From Legionellales bacterium (GTDB taxonomy: Bacteria > Pseudomonadota > Gammaproteobacteria > Legionellales > Legionellaceae): a DNA stretch of 38,963 nucleotides. The notes below the pieces were generated by a model that worked only from the letters and a program-made list of their open reading frames with translations, searched no databases and was not told the DNA's origin. Both the position numbers and the translations under genes were made by a program. Positions within the stretch are counted from its first letter, which is position 1; the number at the start of each line of letters is the position of its first letter. The stretch spans positions 1 to 38,963 of the forward strand of contig DAIDKT010000046.1 in NCBI GenBank assembly GCA_027449905.1, written 5' to 3'. Of this stretch, positions 8,918 to 17,700 are shown one piece after another.

Positions 8918-10327
8918 ATGAGTAAGACTGACCTATTTGCATTAATTAAACAACATGACGCAAAATTTATTGATTTGCGATTTACGGATACCCGGGGAAA
9001 GGAGCAGCATATCACGATTCATTCAAATTGTGTTGACCAGGAATTTTTAGAACAAGGCAAGATGATTGATGGTTCATCTTTCAAGGGCTGGCAGAAAATT
9101 CATAAGTCAGATTTAGCGCTGATTCCTGATTTGAGTACCGCGGTGTTGGATCCATTTTACCAAGACAATACAATTATTTTACGGTGTAATATCCATGATC
9201 CAGACAGCAAATCAGATTATAATCGAGATCCACGGGCCTTGGCTCAACGCGCAGAGGCTTATTTAAAATCGATAGGGGTCGCAGATCAAGTGTTTTTTGG
9301 GCCAGAGCCCGAATTTTTTATCTTTGACGATGTTCGTTGGCAAACGGGCATGAATGGTTCATTTTATAAAATCAATTCTGAAGAAGGCCATTGGAATTCC
9401 GGTGCTGAAATTGAAGGGGGTAATACCGGCCATCGACCTGCCATCAAAGGTGGCTATTTCCCGGTCCCGCCCATTGATTCTTCTCAAGATATTCGATCAG
9501 CCATTTGTATGACCCTCGAAGCCATGGGTATTCGCGTGGAAGCGCATCATCATGAAGTAGCGACGGCGAATCAATGCGAAGTCGCAACCCGTTTTAATAC
9601 CTTGACCAACAAAGCAGACGAAATGCAGATATTAAAATATGTCGTCCATAACATCGCTCATAATTACGGTAAAACCGCGACGTTTATGCCAAAACCTTTG
9701 GTCGGAGACAATGGCAGTGGCATGCATTGTCATCAGTCGCTGATGAAAGACGGTGTCAATTTATTTGCCGGTGATCAATATGCGGGTTTATCTGAGACCG
9801 CTTTATTTTATATCGGTGGGATTATCAAACATGCACGGGCATTGAATGTATTCACTAATCCAGGGACGAATAGCTACAAACGCCTGGTTCCTGGCTATGA
9901 GGCCCCAGTATTGCTTGCTTATTCCGCACGCAATCGTTCTGCTGCTATTCGCATCCCTGCTACCTCAAACAACAAAGCACGCCGCATCGAAGTCCGTTTT
10001 CCAGATGCACTTGCCAATCCTTACCTTGCTTTTGCTGCGATGATGATGGCGGGTTTAGATGGAATTCAAAAGAAAATTCACCCAGGACAGCCAATCGACA
10101 AAGATTTGTATGAATTACCACGAGAAGAGTTGATTGATATCCCTACGATTGCAAGCTCATTAGAAGAAGCCATTCATCATCTCGAGCAAGATCATGAGTT
10201 TTTATTGGCCGGTAATGTGTTTGATCAAGATTTTTTATCCAGTTGTATTGAGTTGCGTCGAGATGATATTAACAAACTCAGAAACTTGGTTCATCCTTAT
10301 GAGTTTGAAATGTATTATAGTGAATAA
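8918..10327 (+). CDS. glnA: glutamine synthetase, type I
   Basis: Catalyses ATP-dependent ligation of glutamate and ammonia to glutamine in the cytoplasm, as a dodecamer. The start at ATG 8918 follows GGAGAG with four bases spacing and gives 469 aa, the same length as E. coli GlnA. Seen motifs: DGSSFKGW (51-58), FGPEPEFF (127-134), the ATP-binding region [16 protein letters not shown] (259-274), and NRSAAIRIP (339-347). Tyr398 in DKDLYELP is at the adenylylation position, so control by GlnE-type adenylylation is likely (inference). It is divergent from the T2SS operon. Confidence 0.97.
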   Translation: MSKTDLFALIKQHDAKFIDLRFTDTRGKEQHITIHSNCVDQEFLEQGKMIDGSSFKGWQKIHKSDLALIPDLSTAVLDPFYQDNTIILRCNIHDPDSKSDYNRDPRALAQRAEAYLKSIGVADQVFFGPEPEFFIFDDVRWQTGMNGSFYKINSEEGHWNSGAEIEGGNTGHRPAIKGGYFPVPPIDSSQDIRSAICMTLEAMGIRVEAHHHEVATANQCEVATRFNTLTNKADEMQILKYVVHNIAHNYGKTATFMPKPLVGDNGSGMHCHQSLMKDGVNLFAGDQYAGLSETALFYIGGIIKHARALNVFTNPGTNSYKRLVPGYEAPVLLAYSARNRSAAIRIPATSNNKARRIEVRFPDALANPYLAFAAMMMAGLDGIQKKIHPGQPIDKDLYELPREELIDIPTIASSLEEAIHHLEQDHEFLLAGNVFDQDFLSSCIELRRDDINKLRNLVHPYEFEMYYSE

Positions 10328-10357
10328 TTTTAAATCTTGATAAATAAAGGAGTTCTC

Positions 10358-11359
10358 ATGAAATCAATGGTGATCACGGAATTTGGTTCGGCTGATAATT
10401 TTATCGAAATGACGTTACCCATACCGAATTTGATACCAGGTCATGTCTTAATCAAGGTGCTGGCAACCAGTGTGAATCCATTGGATTATAAATTAAGAAA
10501 AGGCCGTTACCCTGATCTTATTCAATCATTTCCTGCTGTTTTACAGGGTGATGTTGCCGGTGTGATTGAAGCGGTGGGAGAGGGGGTTGAAGGATTTGTG
10601 GTTGGTGATGCAGTTTATGGTTGTGTCGGCGGATTCTTGGGTATGGGTGGCGGATTATCTGAGTATGTCTTAGCAGACGCCGACCTAATCGCGCATAAAC
10701 CCAAGCGACTTTCTTTTGCAGAAGCAGCCGCTTTGCCATTGGTTGCTTTGACGGCATGGGAAGGTTTAATCACCCAGGCTGATGTCAAATCAAATCAAAC
10801 TGTTTTGATTCATGGGGCGACTGGAGGGGTTGGTCATGTGGCTATCCAACTTGCGAAATGGTTAGGTGCTAAGGTATATGCTACCTGTTCTTCAGAAAAA
10901 AAAATGGTCCTCGCTCAACAATTAGGTGCTGATGAGGCGATTAACTACCAAGAAGAACCGGTGACTGCGTATGTGGAAAGGTGTACAAGCAAGCTGGGGT
11001 TTGATGTGATTTTCGATACTGTTGGCGGAGATAATTTAAACAAATGCTTTGCTGCCGCTGCTGCTTTGGGTAAGATTGTGACCGTGCAAGCGGCTGCAAC
11101 ATATGATCTAACGCCGGCTTTCTTAAAAGGCCTGAGCATTCACACCATTTTTCAACCACTTCCGCTGATTACCGGGAAAAATCGAAAGCATTATGGTTTC
11201 ATTTTAAAGAATGTGACTAAGTTAGTCGATGAAGGGATAATCCATCCATTGGTAGATGCAAAACAATTCTCAATTCAAGATGTTGCTCAGGCCCATACTT
11301 ATTTTGAACAGGGGCAGGCAATTGGTAAAGTGGTTTTGACCTATCCATCTCTATCTTAG
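10358..11359 (+). CDS. NAD(P)H:quinone oxidoreductase-like zinc-independent MDR enzyme
   Basis: A 333-aa medium-chain dehydrogenase/reductase. The start at ATG 10358 has AAAGGAG five bases upstream; a 7-codon upstream extension is unlikely. The GroES-like domain has the typical TSVNPLDYKLRKGRYP (about 45-60) and GDVAGVIEAVGEGVEGF (65-81). The Rossmann domain shows HGATGGVGHVAIQLAKWLGAK (about 148-168) with the nucleotide-binding AxGGVG loop, then DVIFDTVGG. The structural-zinc cysteine cluster and catalytic zinc ligands of alcohol dehydrogenases are absent, so quinone or alkenal reduction is more likely. The native substrate is unknown. Its end overlaps the convergent kinase gene by nine bases. 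Confidence 0.88.
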   Translation: MKSMVITEFGSADNFIEMTLPIPNLIPGHVLIKVLATSVNPLDYKLRKGRYPDLIQSFPAVLQGDVAGVIEAVGEGVEGFVVGDAVYGCVGGFLGMGGGLSEYVLADADLIAHKPKRLSFAEAAALPLVALTAWEGLITQADVKSNQTVLIHGATGGVGHVAIQLAKWLGAKVYATCSSEKKMVLAQQLGADEAINYQEEPVTAYVERCTSKLGFDVIFDTVGGDNLNKCFAAAAALGKIVTVQAAATYDLTPAFLKGLSIHTIFQPLPLITGKNRKHYGFILKNVTKLVDEGIIHPLVDAKQFSIQDVAQAHTYFEQGQAIGKVVLTYPSLS

Positions 11360-12505
11360 ACCAGAACCCATTGAATGCTCAGAGAGAAACTGATTGATTT
11401 CATTCCGTATCATGGCAGTAGCATCCTGATTTTCATCGTCGTCGTCGTTAAGAGGAACGACATATTGCGATGCGATAGAGCAAACTTTTTCTTGGGATTC
11501 TATATCTAATATCTTTAGTGCTTCTATATCCAGATCACATTCTTTGGCTAAAAAAGCAATGGTTAAACTAAGCGGCGTATCCACATCTTTTCTGCTTATT
11601 GCTAAATCTATATTTGTTGTATCTATCATTTCTTTTAATTCGTCATCAAGCGCTGCAAATTCATCTCTTGAGTATAGACATAGACCATGTTTATTTGGAT
11701 CTTCGCTTCTCTTCGGGACTGGCATAAAGAGTGTTCTTTTCAAGGCGAACATGTCGATACCCAAAGGCCCTAGTTGCATGAGTCTCGGTCCAATGAGTGC
11801 TTCATATGGTACTTTTTTTAGTTGCTGTTCGTCGAATGTCGCTGGTGCATAGAGTGATGTTGTAAAGATTGGCGTGTATGGTTGCTCATATAAAGCAAGG
11901 GCCGAACCCAAATCAATTAAATAAATGCGGTTAAAATTATCAAGCACCATATTAGCCGGTTTCATATCTAAATGCGCATAGGCAACACCTGTCTTTGAAA
12001 GTGTACCCGTGTGCAACTGATGTAAAGCCCAAGCGATTTGTCTTACAAGACTGGGCAGAAACTCATCCTCAACTGACCACAATATACTTTGTAACTCTTT
12101 TCCCAAGTAGGTTACAGCTGTATAAAATTTATTAGTTGAGTCATTGCGAAGGATGCTCGTTTTGGGGTGTCTCAATAATCCTATATCAGCTAAAATCTCG
12201 GTTTCTCTCATTTGGAAGAGATCATTCGTTATTTCAATTTTTATGGCGTAAAAACCACCCGCTTGATCCATAGCCAGTTTTACACGACTATTAAATCCTC
12301 TGCCAAGTATTTCGCCTGCCAAATTTTTTGAGGATAAAGCCAATATTTCACCATCATCTAGTTTGATGTAGGAGTTATGCAAATGAGGTGGATCAGTTCT
12401 AGAGAGTTTTTTTTTATCAGGATTTTCTGAAAAAAACGACCTGGCTTCTTCAAATTGAGATAGTCGGGTTTCTTCCTCTTCAATAAAACCAGGAAATATA
12501 GGCAC
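11351..12505 (-). CDS. eukaryotic-like serine/threonine protein kinase (candidate effector)
   Basis: A 384-aa cytosolic-type protein with a full protein kinase core and no membrane segment or PASTA repeats. Glycine loop GEILGRG (64-70), ATP lysine in YAIKIE (Lys89), helix-C glutamate near 101-103, catalytic loop AHLDMKPANMVLD (Asp180, Lys182, Asn185; HRD is HLD), and the magnesium motif as DLG (198-200). The key residues are intact, so activity is likely. A C-terminal region of about 110 residues after the kinase core is acidic and unrecognised. The start is GTG at 12505 with AAAGGAG nine bases upstream. Lack of a signal peptide, plus its kind of neighbourhood, suggests a host-directed effector in a Legionellales-type bacterium; this is inference. 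Confidence 0.82.
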   Translation of the reverse strand: MPIFPGFIEEEETRLSQFEEARSFFSENPDKKKLSRTDPPHLHNSYIKLDDGEILALSSKNLAGEILGRGFNSRVKLAMDQAGGFYAIKIEITNDLFQMRETEILADIGLLRHPKTSILRNDSTNKFYTAVTYLGKELQSILWSVEDEFLPSLVRQIAWALHQLHTGTLSKTGVAYAHLDMKPANMVLDNFNRIYLIDLGSALALYEQPYTPIFTTSLYAPATFDEQQLKKVPYEALIGPRLMQLGPLGIDMFALKRTLFMPVPKRSEDPNKHGLCLYSRDEFAALDDELKEMIDTTNIDLAISRKDVDTPLSLTIAFLAKECDLDIEALKILDIESQEKVCSIASQYVVPLNDDDDENQDATAMIRNEINQFLSEHSMGSGLR

Positions 12506-12551
12506 AATGACACACTCCTTTTATTCAGTGTTTAATCAGTCTCTGTGTAAT

Positions 12552-12557
12552 ATTATA
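12552..12557 (-). promoter_or_regulatory. putative -10 element for the kinase gene
   Basis: A perfect TATAAT lies on the minus strand about 47 bases upstream of the GTG start, within a long AT-rich stretch (12545-12600). The matching -35 is weak: only a T-rich hexamer at 16-17 bases spacing. A ribosome site AAAGGAG follows at the right distance downstream. Confidence 0.4.
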
Positions 12558-12870
12558 GACTAATAGTTCATATAAAAAACATAAATAGCAAATAAATGAA
12601 CCTCAACGTGAATATTTATGAATTCCTGTGGCTTGGCCACGACATCTATAAATTGTTCACCATGGATACCGACTTTCGTCGGTAATTCGTTCTGTTTTAG
12701 AGCTAAACGAAGTTAAAATTATCATTTTTGCCTAAGATTAGACATTTCATAAAGTCGAGCTCTAGATAGGACATTTTTTAGGATAATGGATAAATCTTCG
12801 GTATCATCTATAGTTAGAGTGTAAATGATGGCACGAACGGGATAAAATCCATGCACACGGGGAGCAATAT
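12558..12870. other. gene-free spacer with two REP-like hairpins
   Basis: No credible gene. It holds a perfect short hairpin GTGGC-TTG-GCCAC (about 12630-12642) and a 7-bp stem hairpin TACCGAC-TTTC-GTCGGTA (12667-12684), whose surroundings (GGATACC...GGTATTCG-like) resemble a decayed form of the GC-rich REP-like unit inside the MITE at 14106-14249. The right part carries the leader of the 12871 gene with GGGGAG six bases before its ATG. Confidence 0.4.
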
Positions 12871-13356
12871 ATGAGACAGAACGGTCTGATTTTACTCACT
12901 GCGTTGCTTTTGGTAAGTCCGCATGTGTTGGCCAACTGTGACCAACTTAACATCTCAATCTTCAATGCTGGCATAGAAAAATGCCGGCTGGTTAGTCACA
13001 TCATGCCAAGCGGCCAATTAACCAGGGACTCAACCTTTCCTTTTTCGTTAGCACCTGGTAAAACATACACGTTTTCTCTGAATGGTGTTGGTCCAAAAGG
13101 TTTGGCAGAGGTTGCATTAAGATATGAATGTGGGGCATATCAACCCGCCAAAGGATTTTTTGTCCACGTGAAAGGGTGGTATGTGCATGGATATCCAAAT
13201 AGCCAGGTTCAAACCGATAGCAGTAATAATAATATATCTTTTCCTGTGACCATCAGTGAAACCCATCAACCTGCCGGGTATTATACTGCCGAGTGTAATG
13301 AAACCGGTAAAAAAGAATTGGAACCGGCATGGGTGCATTGGACTGTAATTCCCTAA
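12871..13356 (+). CDS. small exported cysteine-containing protein
   Basis: A 161-aa protein with a clear Sec signal peptide (MRQNGLILLTALLLVSPHVLA, cleavage before NCDQL) and a mature part of about 140 residues that looks all-beta. Four cysteines (in NCDQ, EKCRL, YECGA and AECNE) could make two disulfides, so the periplasm or outside is the likely site. No enzyme motif is visible and I cannot name a family. Ribosome site GGGGAG precedes the ATG. It ends four bases from the convergent coiled-coil gene. A similar-sized exported protein lies at 36170-36625, but I see no convincing homology between them. Confidence 0.75.
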   Translation: MRQNGLILLTALLLVSPHVLANCDQLNISIFNAGIEKCRLVSHIMPSGQLTRDSTFPFSLAPGKTYTFSLNGVGPKGLAEVALRYECGAYQPAKGFFVHVKGWYVHGYPNSQVQTDSSNNNISFPVTISETHQPAGYYTAECNETGKKELEPAWVHWTVIP

Positions 13357-13360
13357 GGGA

Positions 13361-14026
13361 TCATCTTGATCGGAAAACATCCATTTCAAGGTCAATGACT
13401 TGATTGTCTCTATCCTGTTTACATTTAGATCGGATGGTTTCTAAAAATTGTTTGATGTCTATCAGATCGCTGGAGACGGACACCATATTTTTAGAAAACA
13501 ATCTTTCTGTAAAGATAATGGTAACTTCAGGGTTTGGGAGGCGAAAGGTTGGATGCGGATGATAAGCTGAGACCGGGATGAAGACAAAATCAGTCTCGTG
13601 ATATAACGGCAAACCTTGATGATTTTTTTTGAGTAGTAATTCATGAATAAACAATTTATATTCTTCTTCAATCAGGTCGATTTTTACTCTGGGTTTTAAG
13701 ACAATCACATAGGGCTTTGGTAAATGGTCACAAATTGCTTCTAATTTCATTTCTTCTTTTTGCTTTTTCTTCTGTTTTTCTGCTAATTCCAGCTGTCTAT
13801 GATGCTCATATTCAACTTCTAATGCTTTGATGCGTAATTCAGCGCTCATCACGTTTTTTTCGTCAGTTTCAGCTTTTTTCAATTTTTTTAGTAAATGCCT
13901 TACGAGTTTAATTTTTTTATCAAGGTCTGGATCAATCGGCCCTATCGTATGATGTTGCTTGCGTTTTAAATATAATAAATGTCTTAAAAATTTTTCAAAT
14001 TTGTGAATGTCGTCAGCGTGACTCAT
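13361..14026 (-). CDS. coiled-coil hypothetical protein
   Basis: A 221-aa unrecognised protein. Residues about 1-105 are strongly helical and highly basic or acidic (LVRHLLKKLKKAETDEKN, RQLELAEKQKKKQKEEMKL), typical of a coiled coil. Residues about 110-220 look like a compact mixed alpha/beta domain (YVIVLKPRVKIDLIEEEYKLF, VTIIFTERLFSKNM). No signal peptide or membrane segment. It is convergent with the exported-protein gene and lies between it and a MITE insertion. A 67-bp stretch separates its start from the MITE target duplication, so the insertion is upstream of the promoter or within it. Confidence 0.65.
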   Translation of the reverse strand: MSHADDIHKFEKFLRHLLYLKRKQHHTIGPIDPDLDKKIKLVRHLLKKLKKAETDEKNVMSAELRIKALEVEYEHHRQLELAEKQKKKQKEEMKLEAICDHLPKPYVIVLKPRVKIDLIEEEYKLFIHELLLKKNHQGLPLYHETDFVFIPVSAYHPHPTFRLPNPEVTIIFTERLFSKNMVSVSSDLIDIKQFLETIRSKCKQDRDNQVIDLEMDVFRSR

Positions 14027-14096
14027 ACAAGTGAACCGGATATTATCAAAATATTATCAGTATAGAACAGTTAGGGATGCTTGACAATTGATCTAT

Positions 14097-14258
14097 TTAT
14101 TAGTGCTTTATACACGACAAAAATGATACTCTCTTTCCCGCGAGGGCGGGAATCTATTTTTTGTGTGGCATAATGCAGCTACCAGCATAGATCCCCACCT
14201 TCGCGGGGACGACAAATTTCTAGCCTTTTATTTTTTGTCGTGTACAAAGTTATTAGTG
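14097..14258. repeat. 9-bp target site duplication flanking the MITE
   Basis: TTATTAGTG occurs at 14097-14105 directly before the left terminal repeat and again at 14250-14258 directly after the right one. The two copies are identical, which implies a fairly recent transposition. Confidence 0.85.
14106..14249. mobile_element. 144-bp MITE with terminal inverted repeats and internal REP-like hairpins
   Basis: Left end CTTTATACACGACAAAAA (14106-14123) is matched by the inverse complement CTTTGTACACGACAAAAA of the right end (14232-14249): 17 of 18 positions agree. The element is too short to encode a transposase, so it is non-autonomous. Inside are two GC-rich imperfect palindromes, CCCGCGAGGGCGGG (14137-14150) and TCCCCACCTTCGCGGGGA (14192-14209). 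They are inverted copies of one unit, meeting at AATCTA / TAGATC, like a BIME. Flanked by a perfect 9-bp duplication. A 9-bp duplication is known for several transposase groups (for example IS4- and IS5-type elements); the parent element is not in the window. Confidence 0.85.
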
Positions 14259-14721
14259 TCAGGGCAGTCGCATTAAAAGGGGATCAACCTGCAGGATGTA
14301 TAAACCAGTATCACCTAACCGATATGGAAAGAGTAGATTTGCGGCAAACCATTGGCTATATAAGTTACTTTATCTGTTTTACGCGTGAATAAATATATAA
14401 AAAAAAAACACAAGGAGGGCTTTTAATGATACAATTAAAATAAGAATCTATTACTCGACTTTAGCCATTGTTATAAAAGTGGCCTATAAGCTGATGGCAC
14501 TAGATTAACGATTATTTGTTGAAATTTACTTCGACCCGTTCGGATTTTTAATTATCAATATGTCTGGATTATTTTATTTCGTTCTCAAAGACGACATTTT
14601 TAACCGGGTTATCAAAAATGGTAAAGTCGGTATTCGTTATGATTGATTTAAGGCGTTCGAGATCAGAGATCAAGATGCATCAGAATAGGCACACAACAAG
14701 ATTATATTTTGGGAGTATTGG
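14259..14721. other. gene-free leader region upstream of the SecA-like gene
   Basis: No gene of normal size. It holds a strong Shine-Dalgarno AAGGAGG (14412-14418) seven bases before ATG 14426, but that frame encodes only MIQLK and then TAA. A 42-codon open stretch without a proper start ends at 14646 (it includes MSGLFYFVLKDDIFNRV from ATG 14560) and may be a gene remnant. The ribosome site for the following gene is GGGAG six bases before 14722. Confidence 0.4.
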
Positions 14722-17700
14722 ATGAAGGCTATATACGAGGTATTGCGTATTGGTACTTATCCTTTCAGATACCCCACCTATCGCCTAGCAAGATTTATCT
14801 TAGACTATCAAATTAAGTCAGCTTTAAACAAGCCCCTATCAACAAAAACAAGGGATAATGTAATTGTTGCGAATGATTCAGATAGGTTATTTCAGCTGTT
14901 ACAAATCGCTGCAAGCAGTGCAAATCTAGAAGATGTGACATACAAGCAGCTAATGGCCTATCATTTTTTTAAGGATGATTCGCTGGGTGAGTATCTTTTA
15001 GCACATGAAAAAAATGCTATTAAATCCCAAAAAAAACTCGCGGCCCAAACCGATGTACGCAATATTGCACTACTTTACACCACCCAGAGCACCCTTGCTC
15101 AAGAAAAACCAACTGTTCCATCGTTTACTCTAGGCCAAAGATTACTAAAATGGTTTTTGAAGAGTTCGTTTGATGAGAAACGGATCTTTTTCAATTCCAG
15201 CGGGTTTGATAGCGACATTTTGAGCAAATTGAAAGAAAATGAATCTGGAAAGGTGGTGAATGTTGATAGATCACTTAATGAAAGTTACTCGCCACAAGAT
15301 ATGTTATCAACCGAGTATATTGGAACTATTCTTCAATTACCAGATACAATTGATCAGAGTGAATTTAAAGAAATCAACCTCTCGTTAAATACAGGCCCTA
15401 ATACCCCTAATCTCATTATAGAAATGGAAGCCAATTACAACACGATTCAAGATCAAGTCGAAGTCATTGCTACTCAAAATGAGGTAACTCGCGATTTGAG
15501 GTGTGACGAGGAATTGGGTTACAGAGAAGCCACATCGGTGGAAATGGATTTGGTGATTGATCGAACAAGACGGCTTAATATCAATGAACTTTTGGCTAAT
15601 CTTCGTGAGGAGCGGTATTTTGACATAACCGCATGGATATATAAACTCAATCATGCGATCAGTAATAAAGTTGGCCAACATTCAGGAAATTCGACACTTG
15701 GTATTAGCGAACTCGCCCTATCTATGCTTAAGCAATGTGATCCTGATTGTTTTGACCTACCTGAAGAAGTAGATTTAGAATATTTGCCTTTAGGTTTTTT
15801 CTTCGATCAACAAGGGTATGGTAGCTCGGGTAGATTATGTTACAGTGCGGAATTAAGAGCCAGGCAGTTAAATGTACCTCAAATTGCCAATATGCGGCTT
15901 GATATTCTCGCCAATAACCCCAAACGTCGGTTTAAAATCGAATCTGAATTTGATGAACGTGAATTAACTAGTCGTGATTTAAAGGAAAAGCTTGGTGCGA
16001 AGAACATCGCGTTGTCTGATGTGAATCAATCGTTTTTTAATTGGTTGGATAGCTCAACCGAGTATTTTGAAAAAAATAACTTGAAGATTAGCTATATCAC
16101 CTATAGAGCCCTATATCGAATACTTGATCATCCTGAGTCCAAAGGACAGCATATAAAGGGGCTTATTGATTCTATCACGGCAATGCAGAAAAAAAATTTT
16201 GATATTGATGGTCGTACTAAAAATCTGTTTCATGTGTTTTCAGGGTACTATTTATCGACCGAGACGAATATAACATCATTCGGTTCAGCTGAAGCGATGG
16301 AATATCTAAAAAAAATATCCAATGCCTCTGGTGATGAAATAATTTTGTTCTTTTTGTTGTCTATTGGCCCATCAGGCGCATTTGGATACAACGATAATTT
16401 TATTAAAACAGCACGTAGAACTTTTTATTTTATGAATTTTTTAGCCGCTCAAGGAATAACCCTACCAAAGAACGGTTTAGATAAAGAAGGGTATCATATG
16501 TTTGCTCAACCAGAAAGCATCATGGGGTGTTTGGCCATAGTCAAACAACAACATCCCAAACTGTTACCATGGATGGGAGAGCATATGCACGTTCTTCCTA
16601 GGAATTTAGTCAAAAGTAAATTGCTGCTAAAGGCCGGCTATAGTTTTGTGCATAGGGCTATGTATTTTGACAATGATTTGAAGTTAGATAAGCTTAGATC
16701 GGTTACTGATGCTGGTCAGGAGAGCTTGCTGAATTACCCATTTGATTATTGGCAAGATCCGAACGGCGGATACACCTATTCGTATTTTGTTAATTCAGCA
16801 GTTGAGACCGATTTAAATAAATATATAAAAAAAACGCCGCTGATGAAACGCGCCGCTTTTTTACGTTATCTTGCTTATCATGTTCAAGACGCATATGTTG
16901 TAGCCATGATAGAGCGATGGGAACGTTTTGTGGGTTCGTTAGAACAGCCAGAAAATGAGATTGGATGTAGTCAGGAGCAATGGCTTGTTATGGTAGATGA
17001 GGTATCAAAATTACCTAAACGAACCCAAAAGATGATTGTTGGCTATGTTGACCAATTTGGCTATGCTGAGCGACAAAGTGCCACTAAAAAGCAGGATAGG
17101 TCTAAAAAGCAAGATAATTGGCGATACGAGGATGAGGATATTGACCGGTTATTTGACAAATTAAAATCAGGTACATCTGCATCCGAGACTCTACCGATTG
17201 ATGATCTAAAGGCTATCGTCAACCGTGTGAATGACCATGCAGTTGAATACAGACAGATAGAAAATCTCACATCGGATGTAATAAAAAGCGAGCTTGCTAA
17301 AATTAATAACGATTCATCCACTGAGCAGCTCCAATTTGCTCAACGAGTCTCTTTAATTCGAGAAGTATATTGTCGCATGTCTGGTAAATGGCTGCGTTTA
17401 GAGCAGTTGGTTGCGATTCGTTTAGGCATTAAACACGACATGTGTTTGCAAATCGATACCAGTGAAGGCAAAACCATGATCATAGGCTGGACGGCTTTAT
17501 TAAAAGCATTATCTGGTAAAACTGTTGATGTGCTGACTCATAATAAGGCATTTGCAAAGGATAATGCAAGCGAATTAGCGCCATTAGCAGAGCGTTTTGG
17601 TATACATGTTGCTATTCAAACTGCGGCAAGACAACAAGTCTCTGAAGCTATTCAGGTGCTCTATGTTGACATAGCCACTGCCATATTCAATTATTTATTT

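Noticed and set aside
12694..12719. GTTTTAGAGCTA followed by GTTAAAAT, resembling the type II-A Cas9 repeat and tracr anti-repeat
   Set aside because: It occurs once, has no spacer array and no cas gene in the window, and the bulge and tail of a real repeat:anti-repeat are missing. Chance similarity in an AT-rich spacer is the simpler reading.
14295..14387. A 30-codon plus-strand frame (MYKPVSPNRYGKSRF...) upstream of the SecA-like gene
   Set aside because: No proper ribosome site spacing, no neighbours in a unit and no recognisable pattern; too short to support.
14560..14646. A 28-codon plus-strand frame (MSGLFYFVLKDDIFNRV...), open upstream for another 14 codons without a start
   Set aside because: It may be a gene remnant, but there is no ribosome site and no homologue I recognise, so it is not called as a gene.
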